64,000 nt of DNA from Candidula unifasciata (GCA_905116865.2 CAJHNH020001110.1:170856-234855); one strand, 5' to 3'. Shown: positions 51,001 to 55,040, numbered from the stretch's first letter. Numbers and translations: made by a program. Notes: generated from the sequence alone by a model not told the origin.

Positions 51001-54000
51001 ATGTCATTTAAACAACAACAACAACAACAAAAATGCTACCTCACACTTCCTAGGTTAGGTAAACGCATTAGTCTAAATCCCAAAGAAATTAGCAGCTTCA
51101 GAACCTGATCAACCATTAGAATGAGTTGCAACACACACATTTTTATTTATTTTATTGGAAGAGGAGAGGCTAATAAAGGGCTCTGAACCCCTATATCCAA
51201 TTTTAAGGGCGGGTGGGAGAGGGGAAGGGGTGTATATTTGTAATTTAGGCTCTATCTATTAGATTTACTCACAGAGTTTAAAATTACTGCATAAATTAAA
51301 CAAATTTCCTTTGTTACAGCTCACTGTGGAAAATAAAACAGTTTCTTCTTCTTCTTCGCATTCACCAACTGTAAACTCTGGTGGAAAGTTCCTGGATGTT
51401 CGTCCACTTCTGGACTGCAGTCCTGTTCCAGAACTTGAGTGTTGCGTGTGCATACGTTTGACAGATCTGACTCATTTTAATGATATGACAGCAAACCTGT
51501 CATCCTTTGAGCCCGAGTTTTAAAATAAAAAGGCTTTATAGCCTGGCTGTGTAAACAAGAAATTGACCACTAGAGATATTAGTAGGATAATTAAAGGCAC
51601 ATTAGTGGTGGCAGGATTGGACAGGAAAATCATGAAGGGGGAGTGAAGGCATGAATTAGTGATATAAGAGAAAAATGCTGCTGATATACTATCAAATAGA
51701 TTAAACAGGACACAGCAACTTTAATAATAAAAAAATAAAAAAAAAAGATTTGATTACCTTTGAAATTGAAACACTGCTCCATGAGAACACTATATAAATC
51801 CGAAGCGAATCATAGAGGAACTTATTAATTCTACTCCTCCTTGAAAATCCAGCTTATAAGTAAAATGACAGGTGACAGATCATTACATTATAACCATTAC
51901 TAAAAAAGTAAAGGTAAAGTCAGGAGATGTGAGCCAGCGTCATTGAACACGGTTATAAACCATTAGTGCTCTGCCACCAGTATGGACAGCTGGTAAGAAT
52001 TGTCCGCCGGTGTCGCCGTTCGCAGGTAACTCTGTAGCTATAGCGACCTTCCTCCATTTACCCCAAAGTGTCAACTCTGGTACCCATCTCCTAGAGGCTG
52101 GGTGAACACTGGGAGCCGCCCAGTTTCGAACACCGACCGTGGGCTGCAGCGAGTCGCAGCTGGATTTGAAAGCGAGCCTCTTATCGACTGCGCTAACGAT
52201 GCCCCTGAATAACCATTACTTACCTCATTAACTTGCATGCACTTAAACACACAAAGACACACTTTAACTTTATGCCTACATTTGTTAAATGTATGCTTTG
52301 CATACTGAAATTTAACTGTCAGAATCCTTATAGCATCCCTTGTCAGTAGAAGCGGTAAAAGATGATCTATTGAATAAAATGCCAGTTTTATTATTTGCTT
52401 ATATTAACAGATATTTGTTTCTTTTTCAGGATGTAAACATGACGCTTTCTTGTTATACTAGCTACAGTAACACGACCGAGGTTTAAAGAAGTAAAGTCCG
52501 TTAACATAAACATTTTGTTCCGGCAGGAATGTATTGTTAATAGTCTCCACCTAGGTCACACTTTCTTCGATTACTTGTAATCACATTTATGAGGTATAAC
52601 TGTTCACTGCATTAGGGAATACTGCTGCTAATTTTTTTTCATTAACTTTCAGTTCCCTAATCAACAAGAACATGAAATCAGAAACTACAGTCTGGAAATG
52701 ATGTATTATAAAGGTCGTTAGAAACAAATTAATTTTTTTAAACAAATACAGTTAGTTAGCGGCCATTTTAAAATTCAAATTCGGGGAGATCATGTCTTTT
52801 AAATACTGATTGTTCTGTAAGGCTGCCCCAAAAAAAATACTGCGATGATGACAGGATTATATCATAAATTGAGTTTAAATCTTATGATTATGATAATTAG
52901 CGACCATTTTGATTAAAAATTAATTAATATTACGCAATAGATAAAAATTTGATGGTTATTTGATTAGACCTAAATGATCAAGACCTTTTTCTTTTTTGTT
53001 AAACTTCCCTAGAAAGAAATGTAAAGACTGTTATAAAGTTTATTGGAACCAAATTGATTTTTAATAATTAGTCATTAATAATTAAGGACCATTACTAATT
53101 TTGATTTAAGCAAGAGCCTGTGTCTTTAATATCACAAAGTGACCTTTTGATTGTTATATCAGGTTGCAACAAGAAAAAGAATTGACATTGATAGATTTAT
53201 ATCATATAAATTGAGTTATTATGTAACGATTATGATAAATGGCGTCCACTTTGAATAATAATTAGTTGACATTACATAACTACAAAAAATTTCATGTTTA
53301 TTCAGTTAGATCTTTTTCTGTGGTCTTTTTAAAATACTTAATAAGTTAGAAAAATTTTTAACGCTCTTCAAAGACTTCTGATTTCTGGGCGACAAGTTTT
53401 AACTCACTTTAATTTTTTCTTCTTTATTCATTTTGTTCACAAAAACTTCAATAACCCGGCTCAGAATTGACATACACAGGCATAAATCAAAATGAGGTAA
53501 AGTTGGAAAGAGCTTTTCAGTGTGTATCTAGTTGTACTGGTTCTATAATTTTATTAGTAAAAAATGATTTTGAAAATTTGACTCAGTGTCACTACACTAT
53601 GACAAACGGACTCGCACTCTCACTAAATTATAATTTTTATTAATTAGTAATACTCTAATAACTAATTTTCTCCTAGTCACTAGTCCTAAGCATCGATAAT
53701 TCGGCTCTCCTTTCAACTACGGCCGTATTAACTAATTTTCTCCAGTACTAAGTTAACTAAGCATCGATAATTCGGCTCTCCTTTTAACTACGGCCGGTAG
53801 AAACAGTAGACGGCCGATAATTCAGTTATACGACAAACAAACTTAAACGATTAAACTAACGGACTCATAGTTGCGCCCCTATCTTATTCATAAAAATCAA
53901 CTATAACAATATTACCTAACAGATCAGAAACGTTTTACTGGAATAAGTTAATGAGTTAAATGTAAATTTTAACATTTAACTCATTAACTTATTTATTAAC

Positions 54001-54246
54001 AGTAACGTGACGACAGGACTCTTGGTTGGTTGGCAACCAGGTTGCGCCACCTGCCTAAACATCGACACCACAAAAATACATGACAAACATAACACAGTGA
54101 CTGACAGTCGTGAAGCTATCTTACTCCTTAATATCGACAATAACAGACGACAAAAACATAAACAAAGTGACTTACAGTCGTGCCACTATTTTATTCCTAA
54201 ACACAGGCGATTTCCATTCTTCTTGCATCCTGCTGGGGTCTGCCAT
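14227..54246 (-). CDS. MED15: MED15, Mediator tail subunit (14 exons, C-terminus not in window)
   Basis: Mediator subunit 15 links DNA-bound activators to the Mediator tail module in the nucleus. Fourteen exons with GT/AG junctions chain in one frame through 460 codons: 54176-54246, 49103-49190, 48529-48580, 38832-38999, 33967-34085, 33636-33710, 30282-30350, 28673-28728, 25833-25927, 23696-23839, 21073-21136, 18694-18742, 15673-15827, 14227-14402. Residues 9-70 form the KIX domain (FVFNKAK at 45-51, YLDLVAR at 56-62). Residues 71-264 are rich in M, G, P and Q, without the long polyglutamine runs of vertebrate MED15. The C-terminal half has KLDKLSRYIEPLR, KMKSLLDIL, KCEQVLLKL, MCQPLLDAV, HSLYRTFGPAL and VQGEIARLGSRF, all MED15 signatures. 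An in-frame TGA precedes the start codon. Exon 14 ends in phase 1 at the HLVCKL motif; the terminal segment is missing. Identification is from recalled family motifs and is strong. Confidence 0.93.
14430..14605 (-). mobile_element. SINE family A copy
   Basis: Reverse of the family whose plus-strand form has 'ggtcgacccagcc', 'tctataaaaatataggt', 'ccctatatgcc' and 'aaagggtcc'. Here seen as 'aaaaggtccc', 'atatagggctagacctatat' and 'aaggctgggtcgac'. Lies in intron 13 of MED15. Confidence 0.8.
14640..15320 (-). mobile_element. Degenerate retroelement fragment related to 32030-32340
   Basis: The minus strand contains MWWDKEEETITHQELRRMVG followed by TVLVYP; the copy at 32066-32317 has EMWWVTPEEAEFTNEDSKIMVG then TVAV. 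Two decayed copies of the same protein segment in introns of one gene indicate a dispersed mobile element, of a family I cannot name. Confidence 0.6.
15673..15827 (-). CDS. MED15: MED15 exon 13
   Basis: 155 nt, acceptor ttctag, donor gtaagt, entry phase 0 and exit phase 2; residues 351-401. It encodes TISTSSSSGPHGH then MCQPLLDAV and LNHSLYRTFGPALEA, the most recognisable MED15 C-terminal motif. Entry in phase 0 fits directly after exon 12 and excludes the cryptic exon-like sequence near 17966. Confidence 0.95.
15828..16535. repeat. Minisatellite, ~46-bp unit, about 15 copies, abutting exon 13
   Basis: Unit 'acaacactctagggaatcct' plus 'caattagtcattctggggg' plus 'tgagaac'. It starts about 10 bp upstream of MED15 exon 13, so it lies where the polypyrimidine tract and branch point of that intron would be expected. 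Confidence 0.93.
16639..16660. repeat. Poly-G tract
   Basis: About 20 G residues with one interruption, followed by 'aggggag'. A tRNA-like or SINE head follows ('gcatggattgtg...'). Confidence 0.85.
16910..17302. mobile_element. Inverted-repeat (MITE-like) element, decayed copy
   Basis: Left end 'acggtcccaaattatcaagg', right end 'tgatttgggaccattattt', the same termini as the foldback element at 54474-54840; 'ataccctaacagggcctca' is also shared. It contains three short telomere-like 'ccctaa' units near 17125 and a few 'taggacccat' repeats. Confidence 0.65.
17440..17945. repeat. Minisatellite, ~35-bp unit, about 13 copies
   Basis: Unit 'ctaactggcagtgggaacac' plus 'agtgaccccatgcga', with small deletions between copies. 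Lies in MED15 intron 12. Confidence 0.93.
18575..18668. repeat. Purine-rich (GA/AAG) tract
   Basis: Nearly pure purines, giving a long pyrimidine tract on the MED15 strand just downstream of exon 12. Confidence 0.85.
18694..18742 (-). CDS. MED15: MED15 exon 12
   Basis: 49 nt, acceptor tctcag, donor gtgagt, entry phase 2 and exit phase 0; residues 334-350. It encodes VPMVVLEKCEQVLLKL, the KCE..L.KL helix of the MED15 C-terminal half. Confidence 0.9.
19020..19260 (-). mobile_element. Retrotransposon 3' fragment
   Basis: The minus strand reads MEGTAKARQEKGKQRYRWED then NIKICSM, the 'GkGRPrkRWeDNIk' type end of non-LTR reverse transcriptases. Confidence 0.6.
19318..19575 (+). mobile_element. 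SINE family A copy
   Basis: Contains 'cttccaagttggcccagcc', 'gtaccagataaag', 'ggcggctggcgtgatgatca', 'ggtctgtaaaatacaagtct' and 'ggaaaagggtcctt', in the family A order. Confidence 0.8.
19790..20068 (+). mobile_element. SINE family B copy
   Basis: 'ctcatgggatcctgcgtccc', 'gacaaaaagaatagattcac', 'catctgcctgggttacat', 'agtctagaagtgggagaaca' and 'ccaccagagtttacagctgg', ending in a short A/G tail. Confidence 0.85.
20165..20310 (-). mobile_element. SINE family B fragment, reverse
   Basis: Reverse-strand 'ctaattagtcaactctgaca', 'cagtgggtctattcttgtt' and 'cccacaacggggtcctggg' match the 5' half of family B. Confidence 0.75.
20804..20955. repeat. Long (GAA)n tract
   Basis: About 150 bp of GAA repeats with a few interruptions, at the end of a short sequence ending 'ggcagggttagag'. 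On the MED15 strand this is a long TTC run about 180 bp upstream-side of intron 11. Long GAA/TTC runs can adopt non-B structures. Confidence 0.95.
21073..21136 (-). CDS. MED15: MED15 exon 11
   Basis: 64 nt, acceptor ttgcag, donor gtaacc, entry phase 1 and exit phase 2; residues 313-333. It encodes ESKKNHKKMKSLLDILSNPK, a hallmark of the MED15 family. Confidence 0.95.
21535..21835 (-). mobile_element. SINE family C copy (tRNA-like head)
   Basis: The minus strand begins 'gctgcatggtctagaggcg' and has 'gacccgggttcagg', an A/B-box-like pair. The body includes 'catggactactagtaatttc' and 'caattggaaatcaaaaagag'-like sequence. It matches 61555-61900 over its whole length. Confidence 0.85.
22045..23215. 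repeat. Minisatellite, 68-bp unit, ~17 copies, derived from an RTE-like retrotransposon
   Basis: Unit 'gcatgcattaactggtatga', 'gtaaagaacagatgggatt', 'aaatggtaaggcacaatcac', 'ttatgtgga'. The same words in the same order occur once each in the retrotransposon fragments at 46610-46710 and 58220-58310 ('cattaactg', 'gaattaaatggtat', 'aatcacta', 'gagagaactaaac'). The array ends at 23204 by running into 'cagagagaactaaacacatt', the retrotransposon's own continuation. Confidence 0.9.
23255..23560 (+). mobile_element. SINE family B copy
   Basis: 'catgtgggttctaaggtccc', 'cagaatagactttcttactg', 'aagcatgtcataagagtaga', 'gtgtaaaattgatgtgcat' and 'gaactttccactgaagttta', in family order. An internal poly-G run is at 23307-23316. 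Confidence 0.85.
23696..23839 (-). CDS. MED15: MED15 exon 10
   Basis: 144 nt, acceptor acccag, donor gtaata, entry phase 1 and exit phase 1; residues 265-312. It encodes VDPSPGPPSTSQEEVEYVKK then LDKLSRYIEPLRSFIMDLEK and KNDE, the start of the conserved MED15 C-terminal half. Confidence 0.95.
23850..24192. repeat. Degenerate minisatellite, ~36-bp unit (left part)
   Basis: Variants of 'tttgaaacagaaacaaatct' and 'tcaaactaag'. The array resumes at 25490, so it was split by the retrotransposon at 24195-25490. Confidence 0.8.
24195..25490 (-). mobile_element. 5'-truncated non-LTR retrotransposon with RNase H domain, inserted in a minisatellite
   Basis: Read on the minus strand from 25490: KVYQQSVRAHLEHRLTAWSS (end of RT, shifted frame), LRVITGRMKSTPI, KIYNGMTKKKQFHPSG, then the RNase H segment with VPGNERADKLAKEGAND, and a terminal HLRSGHSQL...CTCGLAPETTGHVLQDCP. 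An A-rich 3' tail is at 24196-24222. Flanks show 'agatat' at both ends (24196 and 25487 regions), a likely target duplication. Stops and frameshifts make it inactive. Confidence 0.85.
25490..25795. repeat. Minisatellite, ~36-bp unit (right part)
   Basis: Repeats of 'aatctttgaaacagaaacaa' and 'atcttcaaactaaaatat', including two near-identical blocks with poly-A (25650 and 25731). Confidence 0.88.
25833..25927 (-). CDS. MED15: MED15 exon 9
   Basis: 95 nt, acceptor taaacag, donor gtgagt, entry phase 2 and exit phase 1; residues 233-264. It encodes SPLAMVPSPHVMMSPAMRMG then APSPNTMLHTP, part of the low-complexity linker. Assigned by phase continuity and splice sites rather than by motif. Confidence 0.85.
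26618..26763. mobile_element. Short piggyBac-like MITE flanked by TTAA
   Basis: TTAA followed by 'ttctttgagtcccag' at the left and 'gggactcaaagag' before TTAA at the right give inverted ends with TTAA target sites. No coding capacity. Confidence 0.65.
26955..27320 (-). mobile_element. Non-LTR retrotransposon 3' fragment
   Basis: The minus strand reads ISHLDRTNQVTIFRLCTGHN then KLDKYSYKLG and, in another frame, CPLLEELRSNIWPHPADLTS. This matches the region after RNase H in many invertebrate elements (the 'RLRTGHNRLN...CPLL' pattern). Confidence 0.75.
27420..27560 (+). mobile_element. SINE family A fragment
   Basis: 'gccaggctgacccagcc', 'ccatcgagcaccggctgg' and 'tctataaaaatataagtctgg' in family order. 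Confidence 0.7.
27650..28012 (+). mobile_element. Non-LTR retrotransposon fragment (family 1)
   Basis: Shifted frames read DILKDMNIKEDWLKHSILSR, KLKYFGHIKRHSGFENTII and AEGIVPGRR, ending with 'tgatgatgat'. Same family as 7855-8360. Confidence 0.85.
28030..28460. repeat. Minisatellite, ~40-bp unit, about 10 copies
   Basis: Unit 'atctgataaaatacaacact' plus 'acaaactagaaacaccacag'; lies about 210 bp on the 3' side of MED15 exon 8. Confidence 0.95.
28673..28728 (-). CDS. MED15: MED15 exon 8
   Basis: 56 nt, acceptor tttcag, donor gtaaga, entry phase 0 and exit phase 2; residues 215-232. It encodes VRDVNMQGPGMPIQSPAT. Assigned by splice sites and phase. Confidence 0.82.
28925..29420 (+). mobile_element. 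Candidate solo LTR or other promoter-like repeat
   Basis: A GC-richer block unlike its neighbours: 'tgttgtcacgtgaaacg' near 28979, 'caataaattcatgtctcg' (a polyadenylation-like AATAAA) near 29315, and an end near 29410 in 'cacgcatgaaca'. The layout TG...AATAAA...CA resembles a retroviral-type LTR without internal region. An open stretch of 83 codons at 28933-29184 has no recognised similarity. Tentative. Confidence 0.3.
29640..30115. repeat. Degenerate ~24-27-bp minisatellite
   Basis: Repeats of 'gtttataatcataatttgtg' plus 'ctgt', about 18 copies. The reading frames it creates (FIIIICAVF...) are artefacts. Confidence 0.9.
30115..30265 (+). mobile_element. SINE family B 3' fragment
   Basis: 'gcctgagaggcaaagaacca', 'gtgcatacgaataagccaga', 'aggttctggaacatgacag' and 'cttggagtttacagctat' match the 3' half of family B. 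It ends about 15 bp from MED15 exon 7. Confidence 0.8.
30282..30350 (-). CDS. MED15: MED15 exon 7
   Basis: 69 nt, acceptor ctccag, donor gtaagt, phase 0 at both ends; residues 192-214. It encodes MGYQHSGNTRNMVPMNMQGS then YMP. Being symmetrical, it could be skipped without frame change. Confidence 0.85.
30610..30772. repeat. Minisatellite, 29-bp unit (left part)
   Basis: Unit 'gtgtcaatgattttaggtca' plus 'cctggtgta'. It is the left piece of an array that continues at 31223. Confidence 0.95.
30773..31222 (+). mobile_element. 5'-truncated non-LTR retrotransposon inserted in a minisatellite
   Basis: Reads RACIFPIATYACETWTLTKQ, RISWVKKRTNASILQELNIE, KYFGHLKRHGGLERTIMEGY, MPGKRGRGRPRRRWVQDVAD, ending in a stop at 31220 and a 'gaatgaatgaatg' tail. 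This copy has an open frame from 30992 to 31220 and is the best preserved of family 1, hence probably the youngest. It sits exactly within the 29-bp array, with 'ggtgta' on both sides. Confidence 0.92.
31223..31975. repeat. Minisatellite, 29-bp unit (right part, ~26 copies)
   Basis: Continuation of the array at 30610 after the retrotransposon. Variants: gatttta/ggtttta and cacct/cactt. Confidence 0.97.
32030..32340 (-). mobile_element. Degenerate retroelement fragment related to 14640-15320
   Basis: Minus strand reads GLKEKEMWWVTPEEAEFTNE, DSKIMVGTVAVDDFIEHQRI and RATKKEIGGG. See the related fragment near 14.9 kb. Confidence 0.6.
32575..32795 (+). mobile_element. SINE family A, best-preserved copy
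   Basis: Begins with a tRNA-like head 'aatcgccttggcagagcggc', then 'ggtcgacccagccttgagtg', 'ggcggccggcgtgatgctga', 'tctataaaaatataggtcca' and 'gcgtggaaaagggtccttt'. Useful as the reference for the other family A copies. Confidence 0.85.
32992..33056. repeat. (GA)n microsatellite
   Basis: Near-pure GA run. Confidence 0.95.
33215..33312 (-). mobile_element. RTE-like retrotransposon 3' fragment (family 2)
   Basis: The minus strand carries 'aacctgagaacaatataact', 'agaatgtctttgcaccagaa' and 'cccacgggcgcatagaaata', matching the fragments at 46740-46830 and 58370-58440. Confidence 0.75.
33337..33396 (-). other. Duplicated copy of MED15 exon 6 (copy C, in frame)
   Basis: 60 nt bounded by 'cactcag' and 'gtaagt'. 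Entered in phase 0 it reads SHPCRYSGVPVKAMHTTAYR without a stop and exits in phase 0. It resembles exon 6 (SPQSMPGVPGQSMHSTAQG). It could be an alternative cassette exon or a decayed duplicate. The acceptor has little pyrimidine enrichment. Confidence 0.5.
33488..33546 (-). pseudogene. Duplicated copy of MED15 exon 6 (copy B, frame-breaking)
   Basis: 59 nt bounded by 'cgctcag' and 'gtaagt'. It is nearly identical to copy C but one base shorter, so inclusion would shift the frame, and entered in phase 0 it hits a stop after 11 codons. It is either dead or a poison exon. Confidence 0.55.
33636..33710 (-). CDS. MED15: MED15 exon 6
   Basis: 75 nt with acceptor cgacag and donor gtaagt, phase 0 at both ends; residues 167-191, encoding DAFMVTSPQSMPGVPGQSMH then STAQG. 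An alternative upstream acceptor (ttgaag at 33717) would add two codons (RQ) in frame. Two more copies of this exon follow downstream in the intron. Confidence 0.82.
33735..33875. repeat. Tandem repeat, ~36-bp unit, 4 copies
   Basis: 'tagcttttccctaaacaact' plus 'gtcatt', between MED15 exons 5 and 6. Confidence 0.85.
33967..34085 (-). CDS. MED15: MED15 exon 5
   Basis: 119 nt, acceptor aaacag, donor gtatgt, entry phase 1 and exit phase 0; residues 127-166. It encodes GGMMQSMHGIAPGNQQQVQM then VRQPIMQHGRGMPQRPPQLH, the most Gln-rich segment of the linker. Confidence 0.88.
34560..37690. repeat. 3.1-kb minisatellite, 31-bp unit, about 100 copies
   Basis: Unit 'gaatgttcagaaagcaatgg' plus 'tatcaagagat', with variants (caatgttat, tattaaaaga, tttttagaaa) and small indels between 35090 and 36000. 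As 31 is not a multiple of 3, it creates long open frames with a 31-residue peptide period; these are artefacts. It fills much of MED15 intron 4. Confidence 0.97.
37800..37985 (-). mobile_element. SINE family B fragment, reverse
   Basis: 'cttcttcgtgttcatcgact', 'gtacactccagc' and 'gtcctgagtgctcgtccatc' are the reverse of the family B 3' part. Confidence 0.55.
38240..38540. other. Unassigned intronic sequence, possible retroelement remnant
   Basis: 'ggttctgcttctggctgcc' and 'ttgttcttggtctaccttg' resemble the reverse of 'GRPR(T)K' type retrotransposon ends, but frames are too broken for a call. Confidence 0.3.
38832..38999 (-). CDS. MED15: MED15 exon 4
   Basis: 168 nt, acceptor tttcag, donor gtctgc (weak), entry phase 1 and exit phase 1; residues 71-126. 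It encodes NKDKKLGQPGMVPPNMGQAG then MSGGMRTQGVMQDQDPINAL and QNLAGQGSGGMGRSQQ. The DQDPINALQNL stretch corresponds to the D-P-M-N-A-L-Q segment that follows the KIX domain in animal MED15. Confidence 0.93.
39005..40030. repeat. 1-kb minisatellite, ~40-bp unit, abutting exon 4
   Basis: Unit 'acttcagcaacaagatacac' plus 'aagtacacacacagcacaca' plus 'ag', with expanding CA runs. It begins next to the acceptor of MED15 exon 4, and 'cttcag'-like words recur in each copy on the plus strand. Confidence 0.95.
40080..41015. repeat. Purine-rich minisatellite, 40-bp unit, about 20 copies
   Basis: Unit 'ggcagtaaggaagaaagaca' plus 'ggaatgatatacagaagaaa'. The reverse reads as a hydrophobic peptide repeat (FLSSVYHSCLS...), an artefact. 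Confidence 0.95.
41016..42330. other. Unassigned intronic sequence with homopolymers
   Basis: Purine-rich to about 41500. Poly-C/CT runs are at 41836-41868 and poly-C/poly-T at 42040-42061. No gene recognised. Confidence 0.6.
42410..42490 (+). mobile_element. SINE-like tRNA-derived fragment
   Basis: 'gcgctagttatgctggtta' and 'tggtcgtctgagttcgcg' give weak A- and B-box similarity. Confidence 0.3.
42690..42895 (-). mobile_element. Non-LTR retrotransposon terminal fragment
   Basis: The minus strand is open from 42883: MRREALENIVTTGKISGKKG, RGRPREMMLAGLKRWHGGTS, then DRDLRRC. This is the C-terminal end of a retrotransposon polyprotein; a second, divergent copy is at 50808-50999. Confidence 0.85.
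42920..43260 (+). mobile_element. SINE family B, best-preserved copy
   Basis: Complete order: 'gtgtggcttctggggctct', 'aaaaacaaaaatatacccac', 'aagcatgtcgtaggagtcga', 'acatctgcctgagaggcagg', 'cagatctgtaaaacggatg', 'aacactcaggttgtggaaac', 'ccaccggagtttacatccgg', and a GAA-rich tail at 43226-43258. Confidence 0.88.
43400..44285. other. Unassigned intronic sequence
   Basis: Unique-looking, slightly GC-richer sequence with short poly-A and poly-T. The plus-strand open stretch at 43912-44127 has no recognised similarity. Nothing supported. Confidence 0.6.
44290..44362 (+). mobile_element. tRNA-like SINE head
   Basis: 'tcttcggtagcacaattgta' resembles an A-box region and 'ctgcctgacacgtggg' a Val/Asp-type anticodon arm; the B box ('gtacgattgaa') is weak and a 'tgactgactgac' repeat follows. 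A SINE remnant rather than a functional tRNA. Confidence 0.4.
44618..44640. mobile_element. Solitary end of the foldback/MITE family
   Basis: 'taatttgggaccgttattc' is the same terminal sequence as at 54821-54840 and 17282-17300. No matching opposite end was found nearby. Confidence 0.45.
45050..45505. repeat. G-rich minisatellite, ~28-bp unit, about 16 copies
   Basis: Unit 'gtagttgtatcagtgggcgg' plus 'gtgggtgt'. Runs of GGG at short spacing on the plus strand could form G-quadruplexes. Confidence 0.93.
45640..45930. repeat. Degenerate CA/TC-rich repeat
   Basis: Loosely repeated 'catccactcatcactgattt' and 'cactcaacatc' words, too diverged for a clean unit. Confidence 0.5.
46500..46940 (+). 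mobile_element. RTE-like retrotransposon 3' fragment (family 2)
   Basis: Degenerate frames give 'SVLLYGEETWRT', 'KLQTFIN', a 'RQWTGHMLXKS' region and 'LVHWNPQGHRNKAKPK'. It contains the single-copy version of the 68-bp unit of the array at 22045-23215. Confidence 0.8.
47040..47735 (+). mobile_element. Non-LTR retrotransposon RNase H fragment
   Basis: Open from 47042: EVQQLIDGKAGPEDAVVYTD then GSVQRGVRSGRGFSAR, with the first catalytic Asp context (YTDGS) of RNase H; then in another frame VSDSQSTLRKVQNGLVWQEW and YCPGHAGVRGNERADYLAKK, the later active-site motifs (SDS, GH.GV.GNE.AD). At least two frameshifts separate them. It lies in MED15 intron 3, in the opposite orientation to MED15. Confidence 0.92.
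47935..48500. repeat. Minisatellite, ~24-bp unit, about 22 copies, abutting exon 3
   Basis: Unit 'gtaaatatgaagcaaaagtg' plus 'gaat'. Lies just downstream of the MED15 exon 3 donor. Confidence 0.95.
48529..48580 (-). CDS. MED15: MED15 exon 3 (KIX helix 3)
   Basis: 52 nt, acceptor tttcag, donor gtaagt, entry phase 0 and exit phase 1; residues 54-70. It encodes EEYLDLVARVLLTVSDQ, the third helix of the KIX domain. Length and phases equal those of exon 3 of the divergent KIX-only gene. Confidence 0.95.
48780..48965. repeat. Tandem repeat, ~36-bp unit, about 4 copies
   Basis: 'tttccctcccagtcactgac' plus 'tcctagactgttattg', in MED15 intron 2. Confidence 0.85.
49103..49190 (-). CDS. MED15: MED15 exon 2 (KIX helices 1-2)
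   Basis: 88 nt, acceptor ttgcag, donor gtaagt, entry phase 2 and exit phase 0; residues 24-53. It encodes DDAMRNSQSQISKSGIEMED then FVFNKAKCR. The ME..VF.KAK pattern is diagnostic of the MED15 KIX domain. Confidence 0.95.
49430..49632. repeat. ~24-bp repeat array (left part)
   Basis: Degenerate 'tgttatatgttagttaacat' units, continuing at 50320 after the inserted element. Confidence 0.8.
49633..50319. mobile_element. Non-autonomous piggyBac-like element inserted in the repeat array
   Basis: TTAACCCTATGGGGACGG at the left, and the inverse of TTAACCCTTTGGAGAAGAC at the right, both bounded by TTAA, the piggyBac target. The 687-bp interior has no transposase. The flanking array on both sides is the same minisatellite, so this is an insertion. 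Confidence 0.78.
50320..50610. repeat. ~24-bp repeat array (right part, about 12 copies)
   Basis: Unit 'atgttatatgttagttaaca' plus 'tata'. Each unit contains the TTAA-bearing palindrome 'gttaac', a ready-made piggyBac target. Confidence 0.93.
50808..50999 (-). mobile_element. Non-LTR retrotransposon terminal fragment
   Basis: The minus strand reads MRRNGLVNLVKTGKIDRKRA then RGRQRDKLLDRLAGW, homologous in layout to 42690-42895. Confidence 0.8.
51340..51460 (-). mobile_element. SINE family B 3' fragment, reverse
   Basis: 'cttcttcttcttcgcattca', 'actgtaaactctggtggaaa', 'gtccacttctggactgcag' and 'gttccagaacttgagtgttg' are the reverse of the family B 3' end with its tail. Confidence 0.85.
51460..52060. 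other. Unassigned AT-rich intronic sequence
   Basis: MED15 intron 1; no gene or clear repeat seen. Confidence 0.6.
52060..52210 (-). mobile_element. tRNA-like SINE, reverse
   Basis: The minus strand begins 'aggggcatcgttagcgcagt' (A-box-like) with 'tttcaaatccagctg' (B-box-like), and a body including 'cccagcctctaggagatggg'. Confidence 0.6.
52740..53300. repeat. Highly diverged AT-rich repeat, about 4 copies
   Basis: The words 'ggccattttaaaattcaa' (52760), 'gcgaccattttgatt' (52900), 'aaggaccattactaatttt' (53084) and 'ggcgtccactttgaataat' (53242) recur every 145-190 bp, each followed by AT-rich sequence and a 'gatcatg/tttattt' segment. Confidence 0.4.
53655..53800. repeat. Direct repeat of ~70 bp, two copies
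   Basis: 'aactaattttctcc', 'gcatcgataattcggctctc' and 'aactacggccg' occur twice in order. Confidence 0.85.
54176..54246 (-). CDS. MED15: MED15 exon 1 with start codon
   Basis: 71 coding nt, donor gtaagt, exit phase 2; residues 1-23 and part of 24. It encodes MADPSRMQEEWKSPVFRNKI then VAR. The W-[KR]-S/N...FR.K.V pattern is the typical start of the MED15 KIX domain. The start is supported by an in-frame TGA 18 nt upstream and an A-rich context with G at +4. The first nine coding bases (ATGGCAGAC) equal those of the divergent KIX-only gene. Confidence 0.93.
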
Positions 54247-54473
54247 TTTTTTCCCTTCAAACTTTCATTTCAGTTTCAAAGTCGTGTCCCTTTCAGGAGG
54301 TATAACTAAATGGCGAAACATATAGAATAACTGAAAACGCTATGAAATAGGAGTAGAATTTTTCAAGAATATCCTAATTGTTGATGAATATCCCATTAAA
54401 ACCGCAGGTTTATAAACAGGATATAAAGTGTTAATTGAGTTCCCAGAGTATATATTTGTTATAATACACTCAG

Positions 54474-54840
54474 GCTATCCCCAAATTATGGAGGCCGAAA
54501 ATATACCCTTAACAGGGCCTCAGTCACAAGTAAATTGCGGACTACTTCCGGCGACTACACTGCATACCGCAAAAAAAGTTTCCGCTGAGTTTAAGTCACT
54601 GCCGAGTGTAAGAGAGGGGCTAAACTAGATGGCTGAGACTCATGAGCAGCAGCTACCGCATCTCATGCAGCTTCCTCCATTTTATTTGCCATTGAGCCCT
54701 GCCATCTAGTTTAGCGCGTAGCGGCGCGCGAGATACACTCGGCGGTGGCGGTATAGTCTCCAGAAGAGGTCCGCTATTTACATTGACTGAGGCCTTGTTA
54801 GGGTATATTTTCGGCCTTGATAATTTGGGACCGTTATTCG
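54474..54840. mobile_element. Foldback (long inverted repeat) MITE in the divergent promoter region
   Basis: The left arm from 'ccccaaattat' through 'aggccgaaaatataccc', 'cagggcctcagtca' and 'gctaaactagatggc' (54624-54638) is matched in reverse by 'gccatctagtttagc' (54701-54715) through 'tgactgaggcc', 'gggtatattttcggcc' and 'ataatttggga'. The arms are about 140-160 bp with a loop near 54639-54700. A related decayed copy is at 16910-17302. Confidence 0.8.
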
Positions 54841-54944
54841 GAGGGTAGGCTACATTTATTTATCATGTAATTACTCGTATGACCAAAATGCAGTTTGTAT
54901 AGTTTCACATTTTGCTTTGCTTTAGACTGTAATTATGATAGAAA

Positions 54945-55040
54945 ATGTACTATGAATAATTAGACAATGAATATGAATAATTAGACATTTATCTATGAAT
55001 AATTAGACATTGACTATGAATAATTAGACAATCTTGATAG
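54945..55040. repeat. Short tandem repeat, ~20-24-bp unit, 4 copies
   Basis: 'tatgaataattagacat' repeated. Confidence 0.88.

Noticed and set aside
54007..54309. Plus-strand open frame of 100 codons over MED15 exon 1
   Set aside because: It is antisense to a well-supported exon and has no recognisable domain.
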